In this document: positions 17,866-27,321 of the stretch, in pieces | How positions within the stretch are numbered: the stretch's first letter is position 1 | Layout: the number at the start of each line of letters is the position of its first letter | Source: DATARH01 sp963847345 | GTDB taxonomy: Bacteria; Pseudomonadota; Alphaproteobacteria; ATCC43930; CGMCC-115725 | Direction: 5' to 3' | NCBI GenBank assembly: GCA_963847345.1 | Contig: CAWJZU010000022.1 | Span: forward strand, 496,001-560,000 | DNA: 64,000 bases | Made by a program: the position numbers and the translations under genes | Notes under the pieces: generated by a model | What the model was told of the DNA's origin: nothing | The model's database searches: none | The model's input: only the letters and a program-made list of their open reading frames with translations

Positions 17866-18192
17866 ATGGCTCGTTTAAACAGGACAATCGCCACTCTCGC
17901 CGTTGGCATGTTGCTTCAGGCAGTTCCCGCGCTGGCGCAACAGGGCCCTCCCGGATGCGCCTGGAATAAATACCTGTATGCACAGGACGCCATCAAGCAG
18001 GGAAATCTCGATACGAACCTGTTGAATGACATCAGCTCATTGGCATCCGCGCAAGGCTTCTCGATGACCAACAAGGTATGGCAGGTCTGCAACGGCTGGA
18101 TCATGGAGGCCAAGCGGGCGGACGGATCGATGGCGCTGCTATACGTCGAACCAAAAACGAAAACGCTTGTCGACATCAACTTCAACAAATAA
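17866..18192 (+). CDS. Small exported protein of unknown function
   Basis: 108 residues, starting at 17866 after AGGAGAGGAC. A signal peptide MARLNRTIATLAVGMLLQAV ending ALAQ precedes a mature part of about 80 residues with two cysteines (GCAWNKYLYAQ and VWQVCNGWIMEAK) likely to form a disulfide. The end, ADGSMALLYVEPKTKTLVDI, recalls the PepSY-type beta hairpin that closes many small periplasmic proteins, but this is weak. It stands alone. Confidence 0.65.
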   Translation: MARLNRTIATLAVGMLLQAVPALAQQGPPGCAWNKYLYAQDAIKQGNLDTNLLNDISSLASAQGFSMTNKVWQVCNGWIMEAKRADGSMALLYVEPKTKTLVDINFNK

Positions 18193-18643
18193 TTCGTTCG
18201 CGATCGGCGCGGGAGCAAAGCATTGCTACCGCGGCGACGCGATGCACACCCAAATGCAGTCAAGCCTGATCTGCAATTCGGCATGTGTTGTCGCAACAGA
18301 TATCATTCGTTCACGTTTGTTTTGGTGGGCTCGATTGGGAATGCCCATTCTGTTCGTTTTAGTGCCGAGGAGCGTGAACACCCAGATAAATTAAGGGAAT
18401 TATATACTTGATTACCTCGCGTCGAGCGCTTGCTATGCAAGCGGCCGGTAAGAAATCGAAGCGTTGTGCTTGCCGGCTCCTAACGTAGCCCGCCCTCCAA
18501 TGGCATGGCCTTTTGCGGCGGCGCTGTGAGATATGGGGGACCCGTCTTCCTACCCAGTCGGGCATGACAACCGTCGCACGGGTCCGCTAGAATCCTTCGG
18601 CATGGCCCGCCATATCGGAGAGGCGGCGGAGGAGAGGTTCGGG
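18193..18643. other. Intergenic region before ppk
   Basis: About 450 bases of mixed, lower GC content without a convincing gene. A frame upstream of and joined to ppk (from 18533) is open, but its text does not look like PPK. The promoter of the ppk-ppx unit, and any phosphate-responsive box, would be here; none was recognised with confidence. Confidence 0.4.
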
Positions 18644-20794
18644 GTGAGCGACAGCGCGCAGATCATCGACATCAGGCCCAGCGATGCGCCGTCGCCGACG
18701 CGCTTCATCAACCGCGAGCTGTCGTGGCTGGCGTTCAACGAGCGTGTGCTGGCGGAAGCCGAAAACCCGCGGCACCCGCTTTTGGAACGGCTGCGCTTCC
18801 TGTCGATCTCGGCGAGCAATCTTGACGAGTTCTACATGGTGCGCGTTGCCGGCCTCAAGGGCCAGTACCTTGCCGGCATCAAGACGCTGAGCCAGGACGG
18901 GTTGACCCCGGCGCAGCAGCTCGAAGCGATCGACGAGCGCGCCGGCGCGCTGATGGAAGCGCAGCAGGTCACCTGGATGACGCTGCGCGCCGAGCTTGCC
19001 GAAGCCGGCATCTTCGTCGTCGAACCGACCGATCTCGAACCGGGCGACCGGGCCTGGCTCGAAGAGCGTTTCATGACCGATTTATTCCCGGTGCTGACGC
19101 CGCTGGCGCTCGATCCCGCGCACCCGTTTCCGTTCGTCGCGAATCGCGGCTTCGGTCTGGCATTGCAGCTCGATCGGGTCCACGACGGCGAGCGGCTGCA
19201 GGCGTTGATCCTGATCCCGTCCTCGGTCGATCGCTTCATCCGGCTGCCGGGAACCCGCATCCGGTTCCTGCCGGTCGAGAAGATGATTGCGCAGTTTCTT
19301 GACCGGCTGTTCCCCGGTTTCGCGGTTATCGCGCAGGGCGTCTTCCGCGTGCTGCGCGACAGCGAGGTCGAGATCGAGGAGGAGGCGGAAGACCTGGTAC
19401 GGCTGTTCGAGACCGCGCTGAAGCGGCGGCGGCGCGGCCATGTCATCCACCTCGCGGTCGATGCCGGGATGCCCTCCGATTTGCGTCGCTTCCTCAGCGA
19501 GCACCTGGCCGCGGGCCCCTCGGATGTGTTCGCGACTACCGGAATACTCGGCCTCGACGCGACCAGGGAGCTGATCATCGGCGACATCAGGCCCGATCTG
19601 ATCTTCCCGCCCTTCGTCCCGCGCTTCCCGGAGCGCATCCGCGAGTTCGGCGGCGACTGCTTCGCGGCGATCCGGCAAAAGGACATCGTCGTCCATCACC
19701 CGTATGAGAGCTTTGACGTCGTCGTTCAGTTTCTGCGCCAGGCGGCGCGCGACCCGGCTGTCGTCGCGATCAAGCAGACGCTGTACCGAACCAGCGATGA
19801 CAGCCCGATAGTCCGGGAGCTGGCCGAGGCAGCCGAGGCCGGCAAGTCAGTCACCGCGATGATCGAATTGAAGGCCCGTTTCGACGAGGAGGCGAATATC
19901 CGCTGGGCGCACGAGCTGGAGCGCGCCGGCGTGCAGGTGGTCTACGGTTTTCTGCGCATGAAGACGCACGCCAAGGTGTCGCTCGTCGTCCGCCGCGAGG
20001 CCGGCGCGCTGCGCTCCTATGTCCATTTCGGGACCGGCAACTACCACCCGTACACGGCGAAGGTTTATACGGACCTGTCGTTCTTCACCTGCGATCCCGG
20101 ACTGTGCCATGACGCGGCGCGGCTGTTCAATTTCATGACCGGCTATGCCCGCCCGGCCAGCCTCGAAAAGATCGCGGTCGCCCCGGTGAATCTGCGCGCA
20201 CGCCTCGCCGAGCTGATCCAGGCCGAGATCGTGCATGCCCGCGCGGGCAGACCCGCGCAAATATGGGCCAAGATGAATTCGCTCGTCGATCCGGCGATCA
20301 TCGATCTACTTTACGCCGCCTCACAGGCCGGCGTGTCGATCGATCTGGTCGTGCGCGGCATCTGCTGCCTGCGACCTGGGGTGCCGGGAATGTCGGAGAA
20401 CATCCGGGTCAAGAGCATCATCGGCCGCTTTCTGGAGCACGGGCGGATCGTCTGCTTCGGCAACGGCAACCGGCTCCCCTCGGACCAGGCTCTTGTGTTC
20501 ATCAGCTCGGCGGATTGGATGCCGCGCAATTTCGATGGCCGCGTCGAGGCGTTGATCCCGATCGAGAACGTGACCGTGCACCGGCAGATCCTGGACGAGA
20601 TCATGGTGGCCAATCTGCGCGACACACTGCAAAGCTGGAGCCTCGCCGCGGACGGCACCTACCGGCGCGTGTCGACCGACGAGGAGGGGTTTTCGGCCCA
20701 CACCTACTTCCTGACCAATCCGAGCCTGTCCGGGCGCGGCAAAGCGCTGCGGCGGACGACAAAGCGGGCGACGCTGACCGCCGCCGCGCGGTAG
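18644..20794 (+). CDS. ppk: Polyphosphate kinase 1
   Basis: 716 residues. It reversibly polymerises the gamma phosphate of ATP into polyphosphate. The GTG start at 18644 is preferred to upstream ATGs because GGAGGAGAG precedes it and family similarity begins soon after (RFINRELSWLAFNERVLAEA). The N domain shows FLSISASNLDEFYMVRVAG. The phosphorylated histidine sits in YVHFGTGNYHPYTAKVYTD near residue 460, and the second conserved histidine in GRFLEHGRIVCFG near 598. It is followed after nine bases by ppx. Confidence 0.93.
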   Translation: MSDSAQIIDIRPSDAPSPTRFINRELSWLAFNERVLAEAENPRHPLLERLRFLSISASNLDEFYMVRVAGLKGQYLAGIKTLSQDGLTPAQQLEAIDERAGALMEAQQVTWMTLRAELAEAGIFVVEPTDLEPGDRAWLEERFMTDLFPVLTPLALDPAHPFPFVANRGFGLALQLDRVHDGERLQALILIPSSVDRFIRLPGTRIRFLPVEKMIAQFLDRLFPGFAVIAQGVFRVLRDSEVEIEEEAEDLVRLFETALKRRRRGHVIHLAVDAGMPSDLRRFLSEHLAAGPSDVFATTGILGLDATRELIIGDIRPDLIFPPFVPRFPERIREFGGDCFAAIRQKDIVVHHPYESFDVVVQFLRQAARDPAVVAIKQTLYRTSDDSPIVRELAEAAEAGKSVTAMIELKARFDEEANIRWAHELERAGVQVVYGFLRMKTHAKVSLVVRREAGALRSYVHFGTGNYHPYTAKVYTDLSFFTCDPGLCHDAARLFNFMTGYARPASLEKIAVAPVNLRARLAELIQAEIVHARAGRPAQIWAKMNSLVDPAIIDLLYAASQAGVSIDLVVRGICCLRPGVPGMSENIRVKSIIGRFLEHGRIVCFGNGNRLPSDQALVFISSADWMPRNFDGRVEALIPIENVTVHRQILDEIMVANLRDTLQSWSLAADGTYRRVSTDEEGFSAHTYFLTNPSLSGRGKALRRTTKRATLTAAAR

Positions 20795-20803
20795 GATCCC
20801 CAG

Positions 20804-22315
20804 GTGCCCGATCGCAACCTTCCCATCCCGCCGGGTCGCATCGCCGTCATCGATCTCGGGTCGAATTCGCTGCGGCTGGTCGTGTTCGACCGGCTCGGCG
20901 GAACATTGACGCCGCACCTCAATGAAAAGGTGATCTGCGCGCTCGGGCGCGGCATCGCACGTACCGGCAAACTGAACCCGGACGGAACCGAGCTGGCCCT
21001 TGCCAATTTGCAGCGCTTCGTCGCGTTGGCGCGCGCCTTGTCCGTCGATCACCTTGCAATCATCGCCACGGCGGCGGTGCGCGAGGCCCGTGACGGCCGC
21101 GCTTTCGCCGCCGAGGCCGAGCGGCGCTGCGGCGTGCCGGTGCGTATCATCGACGGCGCCGAGGAGGCACGCCTGTCGGCCGCCGGCGTACTGGCCGGGA
21201 TTCGCGATGCCGCGGGCGTCGTCGCCGATCTCGGCGGCGGCAGCGTCGAACTGGTTCCGATCAATGCCGCAGCGCCGATGCCGATCGGTGCCGGCGTCAC
21301 CCTGCCGATCGGCCCATTGCGCCTGACCGAATTCGGCGACAGAAGCAGGACGGCCGAATTCGTCGAGCGCAAGATCGCCGAGGCGGTTGTGCTCGGCGCG
21401 GCATCGGGGAAGAGCCTTTACCTGGTCGGCGGCGCGTGGCGGGCGCTGGCGCGGCTGCACATGGAGCAGACGCAGTACCCGCTGCACATCATCCATGAAT
21501 ACGCAATACCGCGTCAGGCGGCGGAACCGTTTCTCGACATCATCGCCGGCCAGTCGCGCCGCTCGCTCGACGGCATTGCGTCGATCAATCGCAAACGCCT
21601 CGAATCGTTGCCGGTCGCGGCGCTGATCCTGCGCGGGCTGATGGCGGCGGGTAAACCGAGCCGGATCGTGTTCTCGGCCTTCGGGTTGCGCGAGGGTTAC
21701 GCCTACGAGCTGCTACCGAGCGAGTGGGACGCAGACGCACTGCTCGCTTCCTGCAAGGGCATCGCGGCGAGCCAGAGCCGATGGGAAGCCGACGGCGACC
21801 GTCTTTATCGCTGGATCGCGCCGCTGTTCCCCGATCCTGGCGCGGCGCGGCGACGGCTGCACCGGGCCGCGTGCTGGCTCAGCGACACGGCCTGGAGCGA
21901 GCACCCGGACTACCGTGCCGGGCTCGCCTTCGTGCGCACCCTGACACTGCCATTCCCGCAGATCGGCCACGGCGAGCGCGTCTTCCTCGCCTCGGCGCTG
22001 CACGCCCGTTATGGGGGCAGCAACGACGACCCGGTAAAGACGCCGACCCGCGTGCTGCTCGACGACGACGCGGCCGAGGCGCGCGCGCTCGGTCTCGCGC
22101 TGCGTCTTGCCTACACACTGTGCGGCGGCGCGCTGCAGCTCATCGACCAGGTCCGCCTCCGGCGCGACGGGAGCGGCATAGCGCTCGAATTGCCGCCGAC
22201 CGGCAACTTGTTCTCCGGCGAGGCCGTAACGCGGCGTCTCGACGCGCTCGGCCGCGCCCTCGCGCTGCCGGCCCGCACGCTGCGCCGCCGGGAGACCGCA
22301 GCGGCCGAAGCATAG
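20804..22315 (+). CDS. ppx: Exopolyphosphatase / guanosine pentaphosphate phosphohydrolase family
   Basis: 503 residues, GTG start, nine bases after ppk. It is an ASKHA-fold phosphatase that releases phosphate from the ends of polyphosphate and may hydrolyse pppGpp. Motifs: IAVIDLGSNSLRLVVFD (phosphate 1), IATAAVREARDGRAFAAE, and VVADLGGGSVELV (phosphate 2). The C-terminal helical domain (about 320-500) is longer than in minimal Ppx and resembles alphaproteobacterial forms. With ppk it sets polyphosphate level. Confidence 0.92.
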   Translation: MPDRNLPIPPGRIAVIDLGSNSLRLVVFDRLGGTLTPHLNEKVICALGRGIARTGKLNPDGTELALANLQRFVALARALSVDHLAIIATAAVREARDGRAFAAEAERRCGVPVRIIDGAEEARLSAAGVLAGIRDAAGVVADLGGGSVELVPINAAAPMPIGAGVTLPIGPLRLTEFGDRSRTAEFVERKIAEAVVLGAASGKSLYLVGGAWRALARLHMEQTQYPLHIIHEYAIPRQAAEPFLDIIAGQSRRSLDGIASINRKRLESLPVAALILRGLMAAGKPSRIVFSAFGLREGYAYELLPSEWDADALLASCKGIAASQSRWEADGDRLYRWIAPLFPDPGAARRRLHRAACWLSDTAWSEHPDYRAGLAFVRTLTLPFPQIGHGERVFLASALHARYGGSNDDPVKTPTRVLLDDDAAEARALGLALRLAYTLCGGALQLIDQVRLRRDGSGIALELPPTGNLFSGEAVTRRLDALGRALALPARTLRRRETAAAEA

Positions 22316-22335
22316 ACCGACCCGGGCGGCCGGCC

Positions 22336-22352
22336 GGCGGTGTAGCACCGCC
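22336..22352. terminator. Hairpin between convergent ppx and phbB
   Basis: GGCGGTG, TAG loop, CACCGCC: a perfect seven-pair stem located between the converging stops of ppx and phbB. It has no T-run on either side. Possibly a shared end for both transcripts. Confidence 0.45.
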
Positions 22353-22355
22353 GCG

Positions 22356-23081
22356 CTAATACATATGCTGGCCGCCGTTGACCGACAGCGTCGAGCCGGT
22401 GATGAAGTCGGCGTCGTCGGCGACCAGGAACAGCACCGTGCGCGCGATATCCTCGGCCTTGCCGAGCCGCCCGACCGGGATGCGCGCGACAATCTTTTCC
22501 AAGACGTCCTTCGGCACGGCGCGGACCATCTCGGTGTCGACATAGCCCGGCGCCACCGCGTTGACGGTGATGCCGCGCGACGCCCCCTCCTGCGCCAGCG
22601 CCTTGGTGAAGCCGTGGATGCCCGACTTCGCAGCGGCGTAGTTGACCTGGCCGTACTGCCCGGCCTGGCCGTTGATCGAGCCGATATTGACGATGCGGCC
22701 GAAGCGGCGGTCGCGCATGCCGTCGATCACCGCGCGGCACATGTTGAAACACGACGACAGGTTGGTCTGGATCACCGCGTTCCACTGCTCGAAGCTCATG
22801 CGCTGCATCGTCGTATCGCGCGTGATGCCGGCATTGTTGATCAGCACCTCGACCGGCCCGGCAAGCGCCGCCTCGATCGCCTTGACGCCCTCCGCGCAAG
22901 CCTCGAAATCGGCGACGTCGAACTTGAACACCGGAATGCCGGTCTCGGCCGAGAACGCCTCGGCCGTTTTGTCGTCATGCCCGTAATTGGCGGCGACGTT
23001 GTAGCCCGCCTCTTTCAGCGCCACCGAGATCGCGCGCCCGATACCGCGCGTCCCGCCTGTCACCACAGCGACCCTGCCCAT
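22356..23081 (-). CDS. phbB: Acetoacetyl-CoA reductase (PHB synthesis)
   Basis: 241 residues, NADPH-dependent SDR that makes (R)-3-hydroxybutyryl-CoA. The start at 23081 (MGRVAVVTGGTRGIG) gives the standard length and has GGAGGAAGCG upstream. Rossmann motif TGGTRGIGRA, INNAGITRDTTMQRM (NNAG plus the PhbB-typical TRDTT), catalytic Tyr/Lys in VNYAAAKSGIHGFTKALAQE, and a C-terminus ending NGGQHMY, characteristic of this enzyme. phaA lies upstream on the same strand, with a palindromic repeat between them. Confidence 0.95.
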   Translation of the reverse strand: MGRVAVVTGGTRGIGRAISVALKEAGYNVAANYGHDDKTAEAFSAETGIPVFKFDVADFEACAEGVKAIEAALAGPVEVLINNAGITRDTTMQRMSFEQWNAVIQTNLSSCFNMCRAVIDGMRDRRFGRIVNIGSINGQAGQYGQVNYAAAKSGIHGFTKALAQEGASRGITVNAVAPGYVDTEMVRAVPKDVLEKIVARIPVGRLGKAEDIARTVLFLVADDADFITGSTLSVNGGQHMY

Positions 23082-23112
23082 CGCTTCCTCCCTTTGCACC
23101 ACAATCACTTTA

Positions 23113-23179
23113 CGTAGGGCGGGTGAAACCCGCCGCAGCGGGAAGAAGGCGGGTTTCGCTTCGCTCCACCCGCCCTACG
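23113..23179. repeat. Dispersed palindromic repeat, copy 1
   Basis: CGTAGGGCGGGTGAAACCCG at the left and its inverse ending CCACCCGCCCTACG at the right, enclosing a second GGCGGGTTTCGCTTCG arm. It lies between phaA and phbB. A related but longer copy occurs at 35299-35404, so it is a dispersed intergenic element. When transcribed it would form a long hairpin between two cotranscribed genes. Confidence 0.75.
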
Positions 23180-23200
23180 GTTTCGGGATGTTTGAACGCG

Positions 23201-24376
23201 CTAGTCGCGCGCCACGCACATCGCAATTCCCATGCCGCCGCCGATGCACAGGGTCGCCAAGCCCTTTTTCGCGTCGCGCTTCTGCATCTCGTAGAGGAGC
23301 GTCACCAGCACCCGGCATCCCGAGGCGCCGATCGGGTGGCCCAACGCGATCGCGCCGCCGTTGACGTTGAGTTTGTCGCGCTCGAAACCGAGGTCCTTGC
23401 CGACCGCACAGGCCTGCGCCGCGAAGGCCTCGTTGGCCTCGATCAGGTCGAGATCGCCGACCGACCAGCCGGCCTTGTCGAGCGCCATGCGCGACGCCGG
23501 GATCGGCCCCGTGCCCATGATCGCCGGATCGACCCCGGCCGTCGCCCACGACACGATGCGCGCCAACGGCTTCAGCCCGCGCCGCTGCGCCGCGTCGGCG
23601 GTCATCAGCACCACCGCCGCGCCGCCATCGTTGATGCCCGAGGCGTTGCCGGCCGTCACGCTGCCGTTCTTGTCGAACGCCGGGCGCAGTTTCGCCAGCA
23701 CCTCGACCGTCGTGCCGTGCTTCGGGTGCTCGTCGGTATCGACCACCGTCTCGCCGCGCCGCGTCTGGATCACGACCGGCACGATCTCGTCCTTGAAGCG
23801 GCCCGATTTCTGCGCCGCCTCGGCCTTGGCTTGTGACCAGGCGGCGAATTCGTCCTGCTGCTCGCGCGTGATCTGCCAGCGCTGTGCCACATTTTCGGCC
23901 GTGTTGCCCATATGATAGCCATTAAAGGCGTCCCACAGCCCATCCTTGATCATCGTGTCGATCATTTGGGCGTCGCCCATCTTGACGCCGTTGCGCAGAT
24001 GGATGCAGTGCGGCGCCTGGCTCATGCTCTCCTGGCCGCCGGCGACGACGATGTCGCTGTCGCCGGCGCGGATCGCCTGGTACCCGAGTGCGACGGTGCG
24101 CAGCCCCGAGCCGCACAGCTGATTGACCCCATAGGCGGTGCGCTCGAACGGGATGCCGGCCGCGACCGCCGCCTGCCGCGCCGGGTTCTGCCCCTCGCCG
24201 GCCTGCAGGATCTGGCCCATGATAACTTCCGAAACCTCTTTCGGGTCGACCTCGGCGCGGCGCAGCGCCTCGGCGATGGCCACCTCGCCGAGCTTGTGCG
24301 CAGGCAGGCTGGCGAGCCCGCCATTGAAGGCTCCGACTGGGGTGCGGGCGGCGCCGGCGATCACGATATCGCTCAT
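23201..24376 (-). CDS. phaA: Acetyl-CoA C-acetyltransferase (beta-ketothiolase)
   Basis: 391 residues, condenses two acetyl-CoA to acetoacetyl-CoA. Nucleophile Cys in NQLCGSGLRTVALGYQA, His in ALGHPIGASGCRVLVTLLYE, second Cys in LCIGGGMGIAM near the end. MSDIVIAGAARTPVGAFNG is the classical start. It feeds phbB just downstream. No PHA synthase is within the window. Confidence 0.95.
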   Translation of the reverse strand: MSDIVIAGAARTPVGAFNGGLASLPAHKLGEVAIAEALRRAEVDPKEVSEVIMGQILQAGEGQNPARQAAVAAGIPFERTAYGVNQLCGSGLRTVALGYQAIRAGDSDIVVAGGQESMSQAPHCIHLRNGVKMGDAQMIDTMIKDGLWDAFNGYHMGNTAENVAQRWQITREQQDEFAAWSQAKAEAAQKSGRFKDEIVPVVIQTRRGETVVDTDEHPKHGTTVEVLAKLRPAFDKNGSVTAGNASGINDGGAAVVLMTADAAQRRGLKPLARIVSWATAGVDPAIMGTGPIPASRMALDKAGWSVGDLDLIEANEAFAAQACAVGKDLGFERDKLNVNGGAIALGHPIGASGCRVLVTLLYEMQKRDAKKGLATLCIGGGMGIAMCVARD

Positions 24377-24769
24377 GACGGTCTCCTTATCGGTTCCACG
24401 GGGTCAGTTTCGGCGGTCCTCGCCGCTGATCTGGCAGCTGACTTTAACATGTGGGCAGGCGGCACAGCGGATGGAAGCATATCGCGATCCGCGGCGCCGG
24501 CCGGCTTGGGCACCGACAAAATCATCGCGCCGCGCCGCGCGCAATGCTATCAAATGCGACAGTGACGCCGTCCGGCTTGCATCAGCATCGAACGTGCGTC
24601 GAGAGGCTTCTTGCCGGAGCAAAAGCCCGGCTTGGCAGGCCGAGGCCAAGCTGTTGGCGGACGGCTCCCGGGACCGCCCGGGGACGCTGCGCGTCGTTGG
24701 CGGGCGACGGTGCGCACCGCCCACCCTCTGCCTTACCCCGTCAGCTGGTCATTTGCTCAGGGTTAGGAA
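24377..24769. other. Intergenic region upstream of phaA
   Basis: Nearly 400 bases between phaA and the small exported protein on the same strand. Open frames exist because of base composition but none resembles a protein. The phaA promoter should lie next to 24377; AAGGAGACC just before the phaA ATG is its ribosome site. Confidence 0.4.
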
Positions 24770-25078
24770 CTAGCGGTAGTAGTAAGGTCCGCCCCAGCCG
24801 GGACCCCAGTGCGGGCCACCCCTCGGACCACTGCTACCGCTCCACGGACCCGGACCCCCGTGGAACGGCCTGCAGCGCCGATGCCAGCGTCCCCACTGGT
24901 CGCGCCACTCCGCAAGGTAGAATCCCTGGCCGCAACCGTCACGCACCGGCAGGAACTCGGGCTGTTGAGAGATGCCGCTCTGCACGGGAGAGGGAGCAGC
25001 CGGAGCCGCGTTCGCGAGCCCGGGAACGCCGAGCAGTCCAACAGCGGCGGCAGCGATAGCCAACGCTTTGATGCGCAT
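24770..25078 (-). CDS. Small exported GCG_CRPN-like protein
   Basis: 102 residues. The start at 25078 follows GAGGAGGCG. Signal peptide MRIKALAIAAAAVGLLGVPG to LANAAP; the mature protein carries VRDGCGQGFYLAEWRDQWGR and RRCRPFHGG, the GCG...CRP pattern of small secreted proteins common in Rhizobiales and Rhodospirillales, then a Gly/Pro/Trp-rich tail ending GGPYYYR. Two cysteines could bridge. Function unknown. Confidence 0.7.
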   Translation of the reverse strand: MRIKALAIAAAAVGLLGVPGLANAAPAAPSPVQSGISQQPEFLPVRDGCGQGFYLAEWRDQWGRWHRRCRPFHGGPGPWSGSSGPRGGPHWGPGWGGPYYYR

Positions 25079-25164
25079 ATTCGCCTCCTCATCACGACGA
25101 ACCATGTTCACCTGACAACGCGAAAGACCGCACTCCTGTTTCCAACATTTTGGTATGTCGACTC

Positions 25165-26970
25165 TTATCCGGGGGCGCCGCGCGAGGTCGCGGCCGAATC
25201 GACCGGCGCGTAGCCGGGTTCGACGCGCACATCGACAACCGCGACGCCGCCGCGGTCGACGCACTCAATCGCGGCGCGCAAGGCGCGGGCCAACTCGTCG
25301 GGCCTACGGATCGGGCCAAACCCCTCGGCGCCCTGCGCCTTCGCGAGCAGACCGAGATCAGGCTCAGGATCGGCTATGCGCTGGCCGATCCAGCGGTTCG
25401 CGACTGGACGGTTGCGCTGTCGCGCCATGCGGTCCTGATGCAATTCGTCGTTGAAAAACGAGTTGTTGTTCGACACGACGACGAGCAGCGGGATGCCGTA
25501 ATGCGCCGCGGTCCACAGCGCCGTTGCCCCCATCAGGAAGTCGCCGTCGCCGAGCACCGCGACCGGCAGGCGGCCGCCGGAATGCGCGCTGTCACGCAGA
25601 CCGAGCGCCGCGCCGATCGCCATGCCCGGGCCGCTGCCGATGCCGCCGCCGCCGTCACCGCCGAGCGCGTCGAGCGGATGGGCGACATCCCAGGTGTTGT
25701 TCGCCCAGGCGAGCGGGCCGCGGATCAGGCAGGTTGGACGGCTGCCGAGGGCCTCCCGCAACGCGGCGGCCAGCATCAGCGGCGGGATTTTTTCTCCCGC
25801 GATCGCGGGCAGCTCCGGCGGCGGGGTGGGTCGGCGGCCAGGCCAGCCGGGCGCGCGCGGCTCCAGCAGCGGCAGCAAGGACGCGACGGCCATGTCGGGT
25901 TCGGCACCGAGTGAAATATCGACCGGCGGCAGGCCCTGGTAATCCATGCTCCAGCCGTTATGGACAAGGTGGTCGAGCGAAGCCGAGATCACCTTGCCGG
26001 CGGGCGGTTCGGCGCCGCACGCGGCCTTGAACATGCCGGCGAGATCGACCCAGTCGAGGCTGACGATCGCGTCGGCCTCGCGGATCAGCGCGCAGGCGGC
26101 CTCGCTCGGGTTGTTGCCGGCGGGCGGGCCGTGCAATTCGTGGCGCGACGGAAACCCGGCACCGGCCTTCGCATCGGTCAGCACCACCGCGCCGAGCGCC
26201 TCGGCCAGTTCGATGCGGCGGCGCCACGCGGTCTCGGCGCGCGAATTGCGCCCGACGAGGATCAGCGGCCGCTCGGACCGGTGCAGCAGCGCGGCGGCTT
26301 CCGCCAGCGCGTCCGGATCGGGTGCGGCGGCGCCGGGTGGCCGGAAACGGGCGGCGCTCGGCAGCGGCGGCAAGTCGCCGATTCGGCTCTCCTGCAGCGC
26401 CGCGTCGAGGCAGACATAAACCGGGCCGCGCGGCGGCGTCATCATCATGCGATAGGCGCGCAGCAGCGATTCGGCGGCGGCCGGCACCGAGGCCGGCTGG
26501 TCGTCCCATTTCGTGAAGTTGCGGACCAGCGCGCCCTGGTCCTGTGCGGTGTGGATCCAGTCGATCCACGGCCGGCGCTTGGCGGCATCGACCGGCCCGG
26601 TGGCGCCAAGCACGAACACCGGCACGCGGTCGCACCACGCGTTGAACATCGCCATCGTCGCGTGCATCAGCCCGACATTGCTGTGCACGATCGCGCCCAT
26701 CGGGCGGCCCGTCGCCTTGTAATAGCCGTGCGCAATCGCGATCGCGTGCTCCTCGTGCAGACACAACAGCATCTGCGGGTCGCGATTGCCGAGCAGGTTG
26801 ACGAGGCTGTCGTGCAGCCCGCGATAAGAGGCGCCGGGGTTCAGCGCGACATAGGGCAGGTGCAGCTCGCGCAGCATCAGCGCGGCCGCGTCGCTGCCCC
26901 AGTAATCGCCCGGCTCATTGGCGAGGACGGGCCGTTCGACCCCGGCCGGACCGGTTACGTTGTCACTCAT
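25165..26970 (-). CDS. Thiamine pyrophosphate-dependent enzyme (acetolactate synthase-like)
   Basis: 601 residues with the three-domain layout of ThDP decarboxylases/ligases. The N-terminal PYR domain has the activating Glu in LCLHEEHAIAIAHGYYKATG. The central domain carries RPLILVGRNSRAE. The C-terminal PP domain shows GDGGGGIGSGPGMAIGAALG and the cofactor motif GDGDFLMGATALWTAAHYGI with NNN after it. The substrate is not evident; the sequence is not a close IlvB, Xsc or benzoylformate type. Its start overlaps the stop of a small upstream gene (ATGA). Confidence 0.8.
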   Translation of the reverse strand: MSDNVTGPAGVERPVLANEPGDYWGSDAAALMLRELHLPYVALNPGASYRGLHDSLVNLLGNRDPQMLLCLHEEHAIAIAHGYYKATGRPMGAIVHSNVGLMHATMAMFNAWCDRVPVFVLGATGPVDAAKRRPWIDWIHTAQDQGALVRNFTKWDDQPASVPAAAESLLRAYRMMMTPPRGPVYVCLDAALQESRIGDLPPLPSAARFRPPGAAAPDPDALAEAAALLHRSERPLILVGRNSRAETAWRRRIELAEALGAVVLTDAKAGAGFPSRHELHGPPAGNNPSEAACALIREADAIVSLDWVDLAGMFKAACGAEPPAGKVISASLDHLVHNGWSMDYQGLPPVDISLGAEPDMAVASLLPLLEPRAPGWPGRRPTPPPELPAIAGEKIPPLMLAAALREALGSRPTCLIRGPLAWANNTWDVAHPLDALGGDGGGGIGSGPGMAIGAALGLRDSAHSGGRLPVAVLGDGDFLMGATALWTAAHYGIPLLVVVSNNNSFFNDELHQDRMARQRNRPVANRWIGQRIADPEPDLGLLAKAQGAEGFGPIRRPDELARALRAAIECVDRGGVAVVDVRVEPGYAPVDSAATSRGAPG

Positions 26971-27252
26971 GCGCTGCCTCCCCTCCCGAAACGCCGGCGA
27001 CCGGCCGCCGACCAATCAGATGCCGGCGGGCGCCGCAGCGAGATTGCGTCCCCGACGCGGCCCTCGCAACCGCGGATCGCTGCGCTCCCGGTCGGCAAAC
27101 GGGCCTCCGCGAGCGCGCCGGGCCGGTAGAACAGGGCCAGTTCGAGACCTTCGGCGATGCGCGCGGCCTTTGCGTCGAACTGCATGGTTAGCATAGAAGC
27201 TGGCGACCAGCGCGGCCGTAGCGGGCTCGGTGATCTCGGTGAAGCGCTCCAT
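26967..27252 (-). CDS. Small hypothetical protein coupled to the ThDP enzyme, frameshifted
   Basis: Reads MERFTEITEPATAALVASFY, then shifts near 27190 into QFDAKAARIAEGLELALFYR followed by PGALAEARLPTGSAAIRG, ending at a TGA that overlaps the next ATG (ATGA). About 95 residues. The overlap and the reasonable amino-acid text support coding, but no family is recognised. It may be a small accessory subunit of the enzyme encoded downstream. Confidence 0.35.
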
Positions 27253-27321
27253 GCCTTTACCTTGAACAGGCGACGCTTCGCCGAGAGGGCGGCAGAGCGC
27301 CGCAACCCCTTGCCTGCGGGA

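Noticed and set aside
22365..23117. 250-codon plus-strand frame opposite phbB
   Set aside because: His/Arg/Asp-rich shadow of a well-supported reductase.
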